From NCBI RefSeq assembly GCF_030285365.1, contig NZ_JASVDS010000007.1, forward strand, positions 62,001-126,000: DNA of 64,000 nucleotides, given 5' to 3'. Below are positions 23,550 to 32,098 of this stretch, in pieces. How positions within the stretch are numbered: the first letter of the stretch is position 1; the number at the start of each line of letters is the position of its first letter. The notes beneath the pieces are model-generated. The model was given only the letters and a program-made list of their open reading frames with translations, did no database searches and had not been told where the DNA came from. The position numbers were made by a program, and so were the translations under genes. This DNA comes from Roseateles subflavus (GTDB lineage Bacteria; Pseudomonadota; Gammaproteobacteria; Burkholderiales; Burkholderiaceae_C).

Positions 23550-24047
23550 ATGCCCATGGCCACCTCCTCCAACGCCCCGCGCCTGATCCAGTGGCTGGCG
23601 ATCGCCCTCCTGATCATCCTGGCCGACCAGTTCACCAAGGTGCTGATCCTGGGGAGCTTCCAGCTCGGTGACAGCCGCCCCGTGACCTCCTTCTTCAGCA
23701 TCGTGCGCTGGCACAACCCGGGCGCGGCCTTCAGCTTCCTGGCCTGGGGCAGCGGCTGGCAGCGCTGGTTCTTCGTGGGGCTGGGCACCGTGGCCACGGG
23801 CTTCATCCTGTGGCTGCTGCGCCGCCACGGGCACCAGACGCTGTTCGCGACGGCCCTGACGCTGATCCTCGGCGGCGCGGTGGGCAATGTCATCGACCGC
23901 CTCCTGCACGGCTATGTGGTGGACTTCCTCCTGTTCCACTACCAGAACACCTGGACCTTCCCGGCCTTCAACGTGGCCGACACCGCCATCTCCATCGGCG
24001 CGGCACTTCTCATCCTGGACGAGCTGCGCCGCGTGCGCCGCAGCTGA
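23550..24047 (+). CDS. lspA: Prolipoprotein signal peptidase
   Basis: A 165-residue inner-membrane aspartyl protease that removes signal peptides from diacylated lipoproteins. Four membrane segments are visible. The catalytic Asp residues are Asp116 in [10 protein letters not shown] and Asp144 in FNVADTAIS, and the conserved ADQFTK and [10 protein letters not shown] motifs are present. ATG 23550 or 23556 can start it. The gene normally follows ileS directly; here two reversed genes lie between, so it must have its own promoter. The downstream neighbour is an unrelated membrane protein gene. Confidence 0.96.
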   Translation: MPMATSSNAPRLIQWLAIALLIILADQFTKVLILGSFQLGDSRPVTSFFSIVRWHNPGAAFSFLAWGSGWQRWFFVGLGTVATGFILWLLRRHGHQTLFATALTLILGGAVGNVIDRLLHGYVVDFLLFHYQNTWTFPAFNVADTAISIGAALLILDELRRVRRS

Positions 24048-24160
24048 GGCCCGGCGCGGGCCCGGGCACCGCTTGATCCATGTCAGGTGCAGGGCCTAGG
24101 GTAAGGCCCGCTGACGCCGTGGACGCCTCCCTCTAGCCTAGCCGGCAGAAGGAGACACCC

Positions 24161-25039
24161 ATGAGCCACCCCCTGGCGCAGGAGCCCACGCCCGACACGA
24201 GGCCGGCCCGCGCGACTGATCCCGATCAAGCGCCGCCCCAGGCCGTGGAGGCCGTGGAGGCCGGCGAGACCGCGCCGGCGCCCGCCGCCGGCATCTCGCC
24301 CTTCCACCTGCAGCTGAACACCCTGCGCTGGGGCCAGCCTCTGCAATGGCTGCGCCTGGGCTGGCGGGACTTCTGCCGCCACCCCGGCATCGGCCTGTTC
24401 TACGGCGTGTGCTTCGTGCTGATGGGCTGGGGGCTGCTCAAGGTCTACCAGAACGCCCCGGCCTACACGCTGGCGCTGTCCGCCGGCTTCCTGCTGATGG
24501 GCCCCTTCCTGTGCATGGGGCTCTACCAGGTCTCCATGCGCCTGGAGCGCGGCGAGCAGCCCGACCTCGGCGACTCGCTCACCGCCTGGGACACGCACAT
24601 GGGCCAGATGGCCATCTTCGGCGGTGTGCTGCTGATCCTGGAGATGCTGTGGGGCCGCGCCTCGCTGGTCATCTTCGCGGTGAGCTTCGACGGCATGCCC
24701 GACTTCGCCGGCTCGCTGACCAAGCTGCTGGAGCCCGACAACCTGGGCTTCATCGCCACCTACCTGACCGTGGGCGCGCTCTTCGCCGGGCTGATCTACG
24801 CCGTCAGTGTCATCTCGATCCCCATGATGCTGGACCAGCAGGTGGATGCCGTGACCGCCGGCCTCACGAGCCTGCGCCTGGTGCTGACGCAGACGGGCGT
24901 CATGCTCTGGTGGGGGGCGCTCGTGGTGGTGCTGGTGGTGCTGGCGCTGCTGCCGGGCTTTCTGGGCCTGCTGGTGGTGGGACCGGTGCTGGGGCACGCG
25001 AGCTGGCATGCCTACCGGGCGGCCGTAGCAGACTCCTGA
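24161..25039 (+). CDS. DUF2189 family integral membrane protein
   Basis: A 292-residue inner-membrane protein. A Pro/Ala/Glu-rich cytoplasmic leader (1-45) precedes about six membrane segments. Family marks are WLRLGWRDFCRHPGIGLFYG, LLMGPFLCMGLYQVSMRLERGEQP and YAVSVISIPMMLDQ. The DUF2189 family is widespread in proteobacteria and has no known function. ATG 24161 has an AGGAG site 8 bases upstream. It stands alone, between lspA and a soluble kinase gene. Confidence 0.87.
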   Translation: MSHPLAQEPTPDTRPARATDPDQAPPQAVEAVEAGETAPAPAAGISPFHLQLNTLRWGQPLQWLRLGWRDFCRHPGIGLFYGVCFVLMGWGLLKVYQNAPAYTLALSAGFLLMGPFLCMGLYQVSMRLERGEQPDLGDSLTAWDTHMGQMAIFGGVLLILEMLWGRASLVIFAVSFDGMPDFAGSLTKLLEPDNLGFIATYLTVGALFAGLIYAVSVISIPMMLDQQVDAVTAGLTSLRLVLTQTGVMLWWGALVVVLVVLALLPGFLGLLVVGPVLGHASWHAYRAAVADS

Positions 25040-25159
25040 CGGCCTCGCAAGGCCCCGAATCGCCGGCCCCCGCCCGCCGCCGATCCCGGCGCGGCGCGCC
25101 ACAATGGGCCGCAGCCCCGCCAGCCAACCTGCTCTTCCGACCTGCCGCGCCCTCACCCC

Positions 25160-26677
25160 ATGCTCGACTACGCCTGCCTGACGCACTACGACTGGCTTGA
25201 CGTCCCCATGTGGATCTTCGATGCGCAACGCCAGCGCAATCTCTGGGCCAATGCCGCGGCCCTGAGCTTCTGGCAGGCGGAGAGCGCCGAGGAGTTCCTG
25301 GCCCGCAAGCACGAGGACAGCTCCGAGACCGTGCGCGCCCGCCTCGCCCTGACCGCCGCGGACCACGCCCTGGGCAAGATCGTCCGTGAGCAGTGGACGC
25401 TCTACCCCAAGGACCAGCCGGTCACGGTGATGCTGGCCTCGCGCGGCATCCTCACGCCGGACGGCCGCCAGGTGATGCTCTTCGCCGTCGACCACCTGTC
25501 CAGCGCGGCAGACAAGGCGATGCTGCGCGGCGTCGAGGCCCTGCAGCACACGTCCGTGCGCATCGGCATGGTCTCGCTGCGGGACGGCAACTTCCTGATG
25601 CGCAACCCGGCCGCGGCCATGTGCTTCGCCGGCCTGGCGCGGCACAAGGGCCAGGGCGAGTTCGTGAGCCTGTTCCCCGACCCCGAGGTCGGGCGACGCA
25701 TCCTGGCCCAGGTGCAGCGGGGCCAGACCTTCGCTGCGGACCTGGAGCTGCACACGCAGATGGGGCGGCGCTGGCACAGCCTGGACGCCCGCCCGATGCG
25801 CGACCCGGTGACCGGGGACCTCGTCATGCAGCTCAACGCCCGGGACATCGGGGACCTCAAGGCCACGCAGTCCGCGCTGGAGGCGGCACGCCAGGCCGCC
25901 GAGGCCGCCAGCCAGGCCAAGAGCGCCTTCCTCGCCAACATGAGCCACGAGATCCGCACCCCCATGAACGGCGTGCTGGGCCTCACGGAGCTGGTCCTGC
26001 AGACCGAGCTGGACGAGCGCCAGCGCCGCTTCATCGAGCTGGCGCATGGCTCGGCCAAGGGGCTGCTGGTGATCATCAACGATCTGCTGGACGTCGCCAA
26101 GATCGAGGCGGGCCGCGTGCAGATCGAGCACCGCCCCTTCGTGCTGCACGACTGCCTGAAGGAGAGCCTGCACCCGCTGCTGCTGCAGGCGCACGAGAAG
26201 GGCATCCGGCTGCACGCGCTGGTCCAGCCCTGCGTCCCGGCCCAGCTGGTGGGCGACGCCCTGCGCCTGCGCCAGGTGCTCGTGAACCTCGTGGGCAATG
26301 CCCTGAAGTTCACCGAGCACGGCGAGGTGCGCCTGGAGGTGATCCAGCTGCCCGAAGAGGAGGACGGCGAGCCCGTGGACCCGGCCGAGGAGGTGCGCCT
26401 GCGCTTCTCGGTGCATGACACCGGCATCGGCATGACGGCAGACCAGATCCGCCACATCTTCGCCCCCTTCACGCAGGCGGACGGCAGCATCACCCGGCGC
26501 TATGGCGGCACCGGGCTCGGTCTCACCATCGTGCAGCGCCTCGTCAGCCTGATGGGCGGGCAGGTGGAGGTGGAGAGCCAGCCGGGCACGGGTTCGTGCT
26601 TCAGCTTCGAGCTGCGCCTGCCGGCCGCCGCGGCCGCCGACCACGTGGCGCCGAGCCCGAGCCCGGCCCGGGCCTAG
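25160..26677 (+). CDS. Soluble PAS-type sensor histidine kinase
   Basis: A 505-residue cytoplasmic kinase with no membrane segment. Two PAS-like regions lie at about 10-125 ([22 protein letters not shown]) and 128-235 (RNPAAAMCF). A short coiled coil leads to the phosphoacceptor domain with His263 in [15 protein letters not shown] and the ATPase domain with DTGIGM and GTGLGLTIV. It ends after the ATPase in a low-complexity Pro/Ala tail with no receiver domain. The kinase domain resembles those of hybrid kinases, so a receiver may have been lost or may act in trans. No regulator gene adjoins. The signal is unknown. Confidence 0.9.
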   Translation: MLDYACLTHYDWLDVPMWIFDAQRQRNLWANAAALSFWQAESAEEFLARKHEDSSETVRARLALTAADHALGKIVREQWTLYPKDQPVTVMLASRGILTPDGRQVMLFAVDHLSSAADKAMLRGVEALQHTSVRIGMVSLRDGNFLMRNPAAAMCFAGLARHKGQGEFVSLFPDPEVGRRILAQVQRGQTFAADLELHTQMGRRWHSLDARPMRDPVTGDLVMQLNARDIGDLKATQSALEAARQAAEAASQAKSAFLANMSHEIRTPMNGVLGLTELVLQTELDERQRRFIELAHGSAKGLLVIINDLLDVAKIEAGRVQIEHRPFVLHDCLKESLHPLLLQAHEKGIRLHALVQPCVPAQLVGDALRLRQVLVNLVGNALKFTEHGEVRLEVIQLPEEEDGEPVDPAEEVRLRFSVHDTGIGMTADQIRHIFAPFTQADGSITRRYGGTGLGLTIVQRLVSLMGGQVEVESQPGTGSCFSFELRLPAAAAADHVAPSPSPARA

Positions 26678-26681
26678 CCGG

Positions 26682-27668
26682 TCAGACGATCAGCAGGCCC
26701 GAGCCCGTGGTCGTGCGGGCCTCGAGATCCCGGTGGGCCTGCCGGACCTCGGCCAGGGCATAGCGCTGGCCGATGGGGATGCGCACGGCGCCGCTGCCGA
26801 CCACCTCGAAGAGCTCGTCCGCCATGGCCTGCGTGCTCTCGCGCGTGGCCAGGTGCGTGAACAGGGTCGGGCGCGTCACGTAGAGCGAGCCCGCGGCAAG
26901 GCTCGAGAGGCTCACCGGCGGCACGACTCCCGAGGCGTTGCCGAAGCTGACCAGCAGGCCGAAGGGACGGAGGCAGGCCAGCGAACCGGCCCAGGTGTCG
27001 GCGCCCACGGAGTCGTACACGACCTTGACGCCGCGCCCGCCGGTGATCTCCTTCACGCGGGCGGCGAAGTCCTCACGCCGGTAGTTGATGACATGGGCCG
27101 CGCCGTGCGCGCGCGCGAGCTCGCACTTCTCGTCGCTGCCGGCCGTGCCGATCAGGTTCAGCCCGAGATGCCGGGCCCACTGGCAGGCGATCAGGCCCAC
27201 GCCGCCGGCCGCGGCATGGAAGAGCACCGTGTCCCCCGGCTGCAGGCCGCCCTGCGGCAGCGTCTTGCGCAGGAGGTACTGCACCGTCAGGCCCTTGAGC
27301 ATCATGGCCGCGCCCGTGTCCAGGGCGATGGACTCGGGCAGGCGCACCACGCAGCGGGCGGGCATCACGCGGGCCGTGGCATAGGCGCCGACCGGCTGGC
27401 TGGCATAGGCCACGCGGTCGCCCTCGGCCAGGTGGCTCACGCCCTCGCCCACGGCCTCGACGACGCCCGAGGCCTCCATGCCCAGCCCCGAGGGCGTGGG
27501 CAGCGGATAGACGCCGCTGCGGTGGTAGATGTCGATGTAGTTGAGCCCGCAGAAGGCCTGGCGCACGCGCACCTCGCCGGGGCCGGGCGCCCCGACTTCC
27601 ACGCGCGACAACTCCATCACGTCGGCACTCCCGGGCTGGGCCATGCGAACGACTTGTTCCTGGGACAT
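26682..27668 (-). CDS. Zinc-free NAD(P)H:quinone oxidoreductase
   Basis: A 328-residue medium-chain dehydrogenase of the quinone oxidoreductase (QOR) branch. It lacks the Cys/His zinc ligands of alcohol dehydrogenases and has the cofactor motif HAAAGGVGLIACQWA with the branch marks YIDIYHRSGVYPLP and GAAMMLKGLTVQYLL. It reduces quinones or related enones with NADPH in the cytoplasm. ATG 27668 starts MSQEQVVRM. The gene is convergent with the PAS kinase gene, 4 bases apart, and divergent from a DMT transporter gene. Confidence 0.92.
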   Translation of the reverse strand: MSQEQVVRMAQPGSADVMELSRVEVGAPGPGEVRVRQAFCGLNYIDIYHRSGVYPLPTPSGLGMEASGVVEAVGEGVSHLAEGDRVAYASQPVGAYATARVMPARCVVRLPESIALDTGAAMMLKGLTVQYLLRKTLPQGGLQPGDTVLFHAAAGGVGLIACQWARHLGLNLIGTAGSDEKCELARAHGAAHVINYRREDFAARVKEITGGRGVKVVYDSVGADTWAGSLACLRPFGLLVSFGNASGVVPPVSLSSLAAGSLYVTRPTLFTHLATRESTQAMADELFEVVGSGAVRIPIGQRYALAEVRQAHRDLEARTTTGSGLLIV

Positions 27669-27832
27669 CGGACTCTCCTGATCAAGAGGACACGGGGGCC
27701 GCCGGAGGCGCGGGCGTGGCGTGCGGGCACGATCGTCAGCGTGGCGACAAGCGGATTCCGCTATCGTGCCAGCCTTTGCACCCCTGCGCAGCGCTGCGGC
27801 CATTGCCGTGGCGCGGCCCGCACCGCCGCCTC

Positions 27833-28738
27833 ATGAAGCTCCCTCCCAAGCTCGCCCTGCTGCTCACCCTGCCGCCGCTGCTGTGGGCCGGCAATGCCGT
27901 CGTGGGGCGCTGGGCGGCCGGTGCGATCCCGCCGCTGACGCTCAACTTCCTGCGCTGGCTGCTGGCCTTCGTGGTGCTCGCGCCCCTGGCCCGCCCGCTG
28001 TGGGCCGACCGCGCGGCGCTGCGCCGGCGCTGGCGCTACTTCGCCTGGACGGGCTTCCTGGGCATGGGCTGCTACAACGCGCTGCAGTACCAGGCCCTGC
28101 ACAGCTCGACGCCGCTCAACGTCACCCTGATCGCCGCCAGCCTGCCGCTGTGGATGCTGGGCGTGGGGGCGATCTTCCATGGCGTGCGGCCGGACCGCCG
28201 CCAGGTGCTCGGCGCGCTGCTGTCGCTGCTGGGGGTGGCGCTGGTCCTGAGCCGGGGCCATCTGCAGACGCTGCGGGAGGTGCAGTTCGTCGAGGGCGAC
28301 CTGCTGATGCTGCTGGCCGTCTTCAGCTGGGCGATCTACAGCTGGCAGCTGGCCCGCCCGCCGGCCCACATGCAGGGCCCGGCGCGGCCTGCGTGGGACT
28401 GGGCGTCGCTGCTCATGGCACAGCTGGTGTTCGGACTGGGATTCGCCGGGCTCTCCGCCGGCGTGGAGCAGGCGCTGGACACGCAGCCGGTGGTGTGGGG
28501 GTCAGGTCTTGCCCTGGCGCTCGTCTATGTGGCGCTGGGGCCCTCGCTGCTGGCCTACCGCTGCTGGGGGCTGGGCGTGACGCAGGCGGGGCCGGCGCTG
28601 GCGGCCTTCTTCGGCAATCTCACGCCCGTGTTCGCGGCGTTGCTGTCCGCCGCGCTGCTGGGCGAGTGGCCGCAGTGGTACCACGGGGCGGCCTTCGGGC
28701 TGATCGCGGCGGGGATCGTGGTGTCAGCCCGGCGCTGA
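27833..28738 (+). CDS. EamA/DMT family transporter
   Basis: A 301-residue inner-membrane protein with ten predicted membrane segments in two EamA halves (first half from LWAGNAVVGRWAAG, second from GDLLMLLAVFSWAIYSWQ). Such drug/metabolite transporters usually export amino acids, nucleosides or other small metabolites; the substrate here cannot be told. ATG 27833 was chosen because it begins MKLPPKLALLL directly before the first segment. The gene ends in a copy-bearing region: a dispersed 13-mer lies inside its coding sequence at 28500-28512. Confidence 0.9.
   Translation: MKLPPKLALLLTLPPLLWAGNAVVGRWAAGAIPPLTLNFLRWLLAFVVLAPLARPLWADRAALRRRWRYFAWTGFLGMGCYNALQYQALHSSTPLNVTLIAASLPLWMLGVGAIFHGVRPDRRQVLGALLSLLGVALVLSRGHLQTLREVQFVEGDLLMLLAVFSWAIYSWQLARPPAHMQGPARPAWDWASLLMAQLVFGLGFAGLSAGVEQALDTQPVVWGSGLALALVYVALGPSLLAYRCWGLGVTQAGPALAAFFGNLTPVFAALLSAALLGEWPQWYHGAAFGLIAAGIVVSARR
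28499..28513 (-). repeat. Copy of dispersed 13-mer inside the DMT gene
   Basis: GGGTCAGGTCTTGCC, the reverse complement of GGCAAGACCTGACCC. Here it codes for part of a membrane segment (GSGLAL), so it is tolerated in frame. It is identical over 15 bases to each unit of the tandem copy at 56169-56198. Confidence 0.6.
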
Positions 28739-28810
28739 GGCGCCCGGAAGGGGGCGGGTGGCGGGCGGGTGACGGGCAAATGACGGGCGGATCAGGCCGC
28801 CCGGTGCGCC

Positions 28811-30115
28811 TTACTGACGCTGGCCGCCGAAGCTGCCGCTGGCATTGGAGCGGTGGGCGTAGTGCCAGGTGCCGCTCACATTGCCGGTGTTGCCGTCCAG
28901 GAAGCCCTGGTAGATGGCGGAGCCGGCGGAACCGGAGGCCGTCATGTTCATGCGGCCGTTGGCCGCGACGGTGCCGCTCACGCTGAAGGCGCCCGTCTGG
29001 TTGGACACGCCCCCGCCGCTCACGACGCCCATGCCGCCCACGCCCGGGGTGATCACCACGTTGAAGGTGCCCTGCTCCGGACCGTTGAAGGAACCGGCGA
29101 AGCTGCCGAAGATGCCGCCGGACGCGGGCGTGTTGGTCACCGGCAGCGGCGAGGCCGACTGCTGCGGCCCGCAGGCCCCGACCAGCGTGCGCTGGACCCA
29201 GCCGCTGAAGTTGGCGGCATCGACGTAGACGAAGCCGTTCTTGACTTCGCCCGAGGCGATCAGCTCTTCACCCTTGGGGATGGAGGCCACGACCTTGGCG
29301 TCCTTGGCGGCACTGGCGTAGGCCTTCACGTTGCCGATCTTGGGGCACAGCGTCTGGCCGGCGGGCTGGGGCGTCTCGGCCTTGGTCGAGCCGGCGGCAT
29401 TGGCGTCGCCGGCGGCGCTGCTCGTGCGGATCAGGCTGGGCTGGTCGCGGACGGTCTTGACGATGTTGTTGTAGTTGTCGAGGAAGCTGGCCGCGACCAT
29501 CTTGCCCTCGGGCGTGCTGGTGTAGCCGCCCAGGCCCACCACGGCGCCGGCATAGCCCCAGCCGCCGATGCCGAAGTCGGTCTTGGTGGCCTTGCCCTCG
29601 GCCGCGGCCACCTGGATGCTGGAACGCACGTCGGCGATCAGCAGGCTGGTCGAGGCCTCGCGGAACTTGAGGTTGCCGGCGATGGCGCCGAACACGCCGC
29701 CCACGCGGCCCAGCAGGGCCCCGCCGATGCCGCCGGTGGTCGAGGCGCCAACCTGCACATTGGGCGTCATGACAAAGTCCGCGGCCTGCATCTGGCCCTT
29801 GCCGACATTGGATTCCTGGCGCAGGTCACCGCCCTGGGCCAGGGCGCGCTCCTGCTGGAGGTTCTGCATGGCCACACCGCGCTCGACGACGTCGAAGCAG
29901 CCGGACTGCTGGATCATCATGCGCAGCAGCGCCGAGGGCGAGCCCAGGCCGTACTGCGACAGGTGGGCCCAGCCGGACTGCGGCTCGACGACGGCGATGA
30001 CCCCCAGCTTCTGGTTGCACCGCTCGACCTGCGAGCTCGTCTCTTCGGCAAACGCAGGCACCGTGTGCAGGCCTGCCAGGAGGCCCACCAGGGCCAGGGC
30101 GATCTTGGACTTCAT
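28811..30115 (-). CDS. Exported CsgG-like protein with SH3-type domain
   Basis: A 434-residue periplasmic or surface protein. A signal peptide (1-23, ending PAFA) is followed by a domain resembling the CsgG/HfaB family (MMIQQSGCFDVVERG, LQQERALAQGG, DFVMTPNVQV, LLIADVRSSIQ) at about 35-235. A bacterial SH3-like segment (NVKAYASAAKDAKVVASIPKGEE, here split, about 275-330) comes next, then a Gly/Ser-rich C-terminal domain. No lipobox is present, unlike CsgG proper. CsgG relatives form secretion pores or assist them, but no curli genes are nearby, so the role is unknown. ATG 30115 was preferred over the longer frame because it starts the signal peptide. Confidence 0.78.
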   Translation of the reverse strand: MKSKIALALVGLLAGLHTVPAFAEETSSQVERCNQKLGVIAVVEPQSGWAHLSQYGLGSPSALLRMMIQQSGCFDVVERGVAMQNLQQERALAQGGDLRQESNVGKGQMQAADFVMTPNVQVGASTTGGIGGALLGRVGGVFGAIAGNLKFREASTSLLIADVRSSIQVAAAEGKATKTDFGIGGWGYAGAVVGLGGYTSTPEGKMVAASFLDNYNNIVKTVRDQPSLIRTSSAAGDANAAGSTKAETPQPAGQTLCPKIGNVKAYASAAKDAKVVASIPKGEELIASGEVKNGFVYVDAANFSGWVQRTLVGACGPQQSASPLPVTNTPASGGIFGSFAGSFNGPEQGTFNVVITPGVGGMGVVSGGGVSNQTGAFSVSGTVAANGRMNMTASGSAGSAIYQGFLDGNTGNVSGTWHYAHRSNASGSFGGQRQ

Positions 30116-30219
30116 GTGATTCGCTAACCTCCGCAAATGGTCCCGGGATCACAGGAGGATCCAGGGCGCCGCATTGTCGCCAAGCGCTCCGTGCTTGGCT
30201 GCCGGCCCGATTGTGAAGG

Positions 30220-30236
30220 CGTTACCGGCGGTAACG
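30220..30236. promoter_or_regulatory. 17-bp perfect palindrome upstream of the CsgG-like gene
   Basis: CGTTACCGGCGGTAACG has two 8-base arms around a single G. It lies 105 bases upstream of ATG 30115 in a 174-base gap. The shape is that of an operator for a dimeric regulator; the protein is not known. Confidence 0.45.
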
Positions 30237-30289
30237 ATCTCCCCAATGTGTGGGACGACGTGACAGCGCGGGGGCCCGTGCGCCCTTGC

Positions 30290-31078
30290 TCAGAAGGTGC
30301 CGGGATAGGCGCCGCCGTCCAGCAGGACGTTCTGGCCCGTGAGGTAGCCCGCCTGCGCGCTGCACAGCATGGCGCAGACGGCGCCGAACTCCGCCGCCGT
30401 GCCGAAGCGCCGCGCGGGAATGCCATGCGCACGCTGCTGCCGCACCTGCTCGAGGGCCTGCCCGCTGCGTTCGGCGCTGGCCGCCAGGGTCTTGCCCAGG
30501 CGCTCGGTGTCGAAGGCCCCGGGCAGCAGGTTGTTGATCGTCACATTGGCCGCGGCCAGCCGCGACTGCCGCGCCAGGCCCGCCACGAAGCCCGTCAGCC
30601 CGGCGCGCGCGCCGTTGGAGAGGCCCAGCGTGTCGATCGGCGCCTTCACGGCCCCGGAGGTGATGTTGACGATGCGGCCGAAGCCGCGCTGCGCCATGCC
30701 GTCCACCACCGCCTTCATCAGCGCGATGGGGGTGAGCATATTGGCCTCCAGCGCCGCCAGCCAGTGCTCGCGCTCCCAGTCCCGGAAGTCGCCCGGGGGC
30801 GGGCCGCCGGCGTTGTTGACGAGGATGTCGAGCTGCGGCGCGGCCGCCAGCGCCGCCGCCTGCACCGCGGGCAGGCTGATGTCACCCGCCACGCAGCGGA
30901 CCTGCAGCGCCGGATGCGCCGCCTGGATGGCCGCGGCCGCCTGCGCCAGCGCCTCGGCGCCGCGCGCATTCATCACGAGATTCACGCCCTCGGCCGCCAG
31001 GGCCTCGGCACAGCCGCGGCCCAGGCCCTTGCTCGAGGCGCACACCAGGGCCCAGCGGCCCGTCAGTCCCAGATCCAT
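30290..31078 (-). CDS. SDR-family protein lacking the catalytic Tyr/Lys
   Basis: A 262-residue short-chain dehydrogenase/reductase fold. The cofactor motif ASSKGLGRG, the NNAGG motif and the active-site Ser in VNITSGAV are present. At the usual Y-x-x-x-K site the sequence reads SNGARAGL, so the catalytic Tyr is replaced by Ser and Lys by Arg. This occurs in a recognisable SDR subgroup and suggests altered or absent oxidoreductase activity. It follows the DMT exporter gene on the same strand with only 4 bases between, so the two form an operon. The substrate is unknown. Confidence 0.88.
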   Translation of the reverse strand: MDLGLTGRWALVCASSKGLGRGCAEALAAEGVNLVMNARGAEALAQAAAAIQAAHPALQVRCVAGDISLPAVQAAALAAAPQLDILVNNAGGPPPGDFRDWEREHWLAALEANMLTPIALMKAVVDGMAQRGFGRIVNITSGAVKAPIDTLGLSNGARAGLTGFVAGLARQSRLAAANVTINNLLPGAFDTERLGKTLAASAERSGQALEQVRQQRAHGIPARRFGTAAEFGAVCAMLCSAQAGYLTGQNVLLDGGAYPGTF

Positions 31079-31082
31079 GTCA

Positions 31083-31994
31083 TCACCTCCATCGATTCAG
31101 CAGCAGGATGCCACCGAGCACCAGCACCGTCCCGCCGAGCACGCCGGCCGTCAGGGGTTCATCCAGCAGCCAGGCGCCCAGGGCGATCGTCGCCATGGGC
31201 CCGAGCATGCCCGTCTGCGCGGCCACCGCGGCGCCCAGGCGCTCGATGGCCAGCATCACCAGCAGCACCGGCACGAAGGTGCTCAGCAGCGCATTGAGCA
31301 GCGAGAGCTGCACGACGGCATCCGGCACCTGCAGCAGGGCCGACGGGCCGCGCAGCAGCAGGTACTGCGCCACGCACAGCACGCAGGCCACGGACGTCGC
31401 CAGGCCCGTCAGGCGCATGGCCCCCAGGCGGTGCACCTCCTCGCCGCTGTAGAGCAGGTAGAGGGCATAGCTGAGCGCCGAGCCCAGCACCAGCAGCGCG
31501 CCCAGCCAGACGTGCTCGCCCTGCCAGTGCAGCTCCTGCGCAAAGACCCACAGCACGCCGGCATAGCTCACGCCCAGCGCCAGCAGCTGGCGCCCGCCCA
31601 CGCGGCGCCCCAGCAGCAGCCAGCCCAGCAGCAGCACGAGCGTGGGGTTGAGGTAGAGGATCAGGCGCTCGAAGCTGGCGCTGATGTAGGCCAGCCCGGC
31701 GAAGTCGAGGAAACTGGCCAGGTAGTAGCCGCTGAAGCCGAGCCCCGCGACGGCGAGCCAGTCGCGTCGCACCAGGGGCGCCTTGCCGCGCCCGGCCCAC
31801 CAGGCCAGGCCGAGGAACAGCGGCAGCGCGAAGAGCATGCGCAGGCCCAGGAGCGTGATGGCGTCGGCCCCATGGCGGTAGCCGAGCTTGACGATGATGG
31901 CCTTGCCCGAGAAGCCCAGGGCCCCGAGGCTGGCCATGAGCAGGCCGATCCAGGCGCGGCGAGGAGGCGCCGGAGGCGGCGTGGCTGACTGCAT
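31083..31994 (-). CDS. DMT family transporter
   Basis: A 303-residue inner-membrane protein with ten hydrophobic segments and two EamA repeats (GALGFSGKAIIVKLGYRHG near the start; LLNALLSTFVPVLLVMLAIE in the second half). It probably exports a small metabolite. It is the first gene of a two-gene unit with the SDR-fold gene, 4 bases downstream. The start at 31994 (MQSATPPPAPPRR) gives a short Pro-rich cytoplasmic leader. Confidence 0.9.
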   Translation of the reverse strand: MQSATPPPAPPRRAWIGLLMASLGALGFSGKAIIVKLGYRHGADAITLLGLRMLFALPLFLGLAWWAGRGKAPLVRRDWLAVAGLGFSGYYLASFLDFAGLAYISASFERLILYLNPTLVLLLGWLLLGRRVGGRQLLALGVSYAGVLWVFAQELHWQGEHVWLGALLVLGSALSYALYLLYSGEEVHRLGAMRLTGLATSVACVLCVAQYLLLRGPSALLQVPDAVVQLSLLNALLSTFVPVLLVMLAIERLGAAVAAQTGMLGPMATIALGAWLLDEPLTAGVLGGTVLVLGGILLLNRWR

Positions 31995-32098
31995 CCGGCC
32001 ATTCTAGGAAGCCCGCGGCGGCCGCACCCGCCCAGGGGCTTCGTGCCCCGGCAGGCGAGCTGCGGCCATCGACGAAGCGCCGCGCGCGACGCCCCGGA

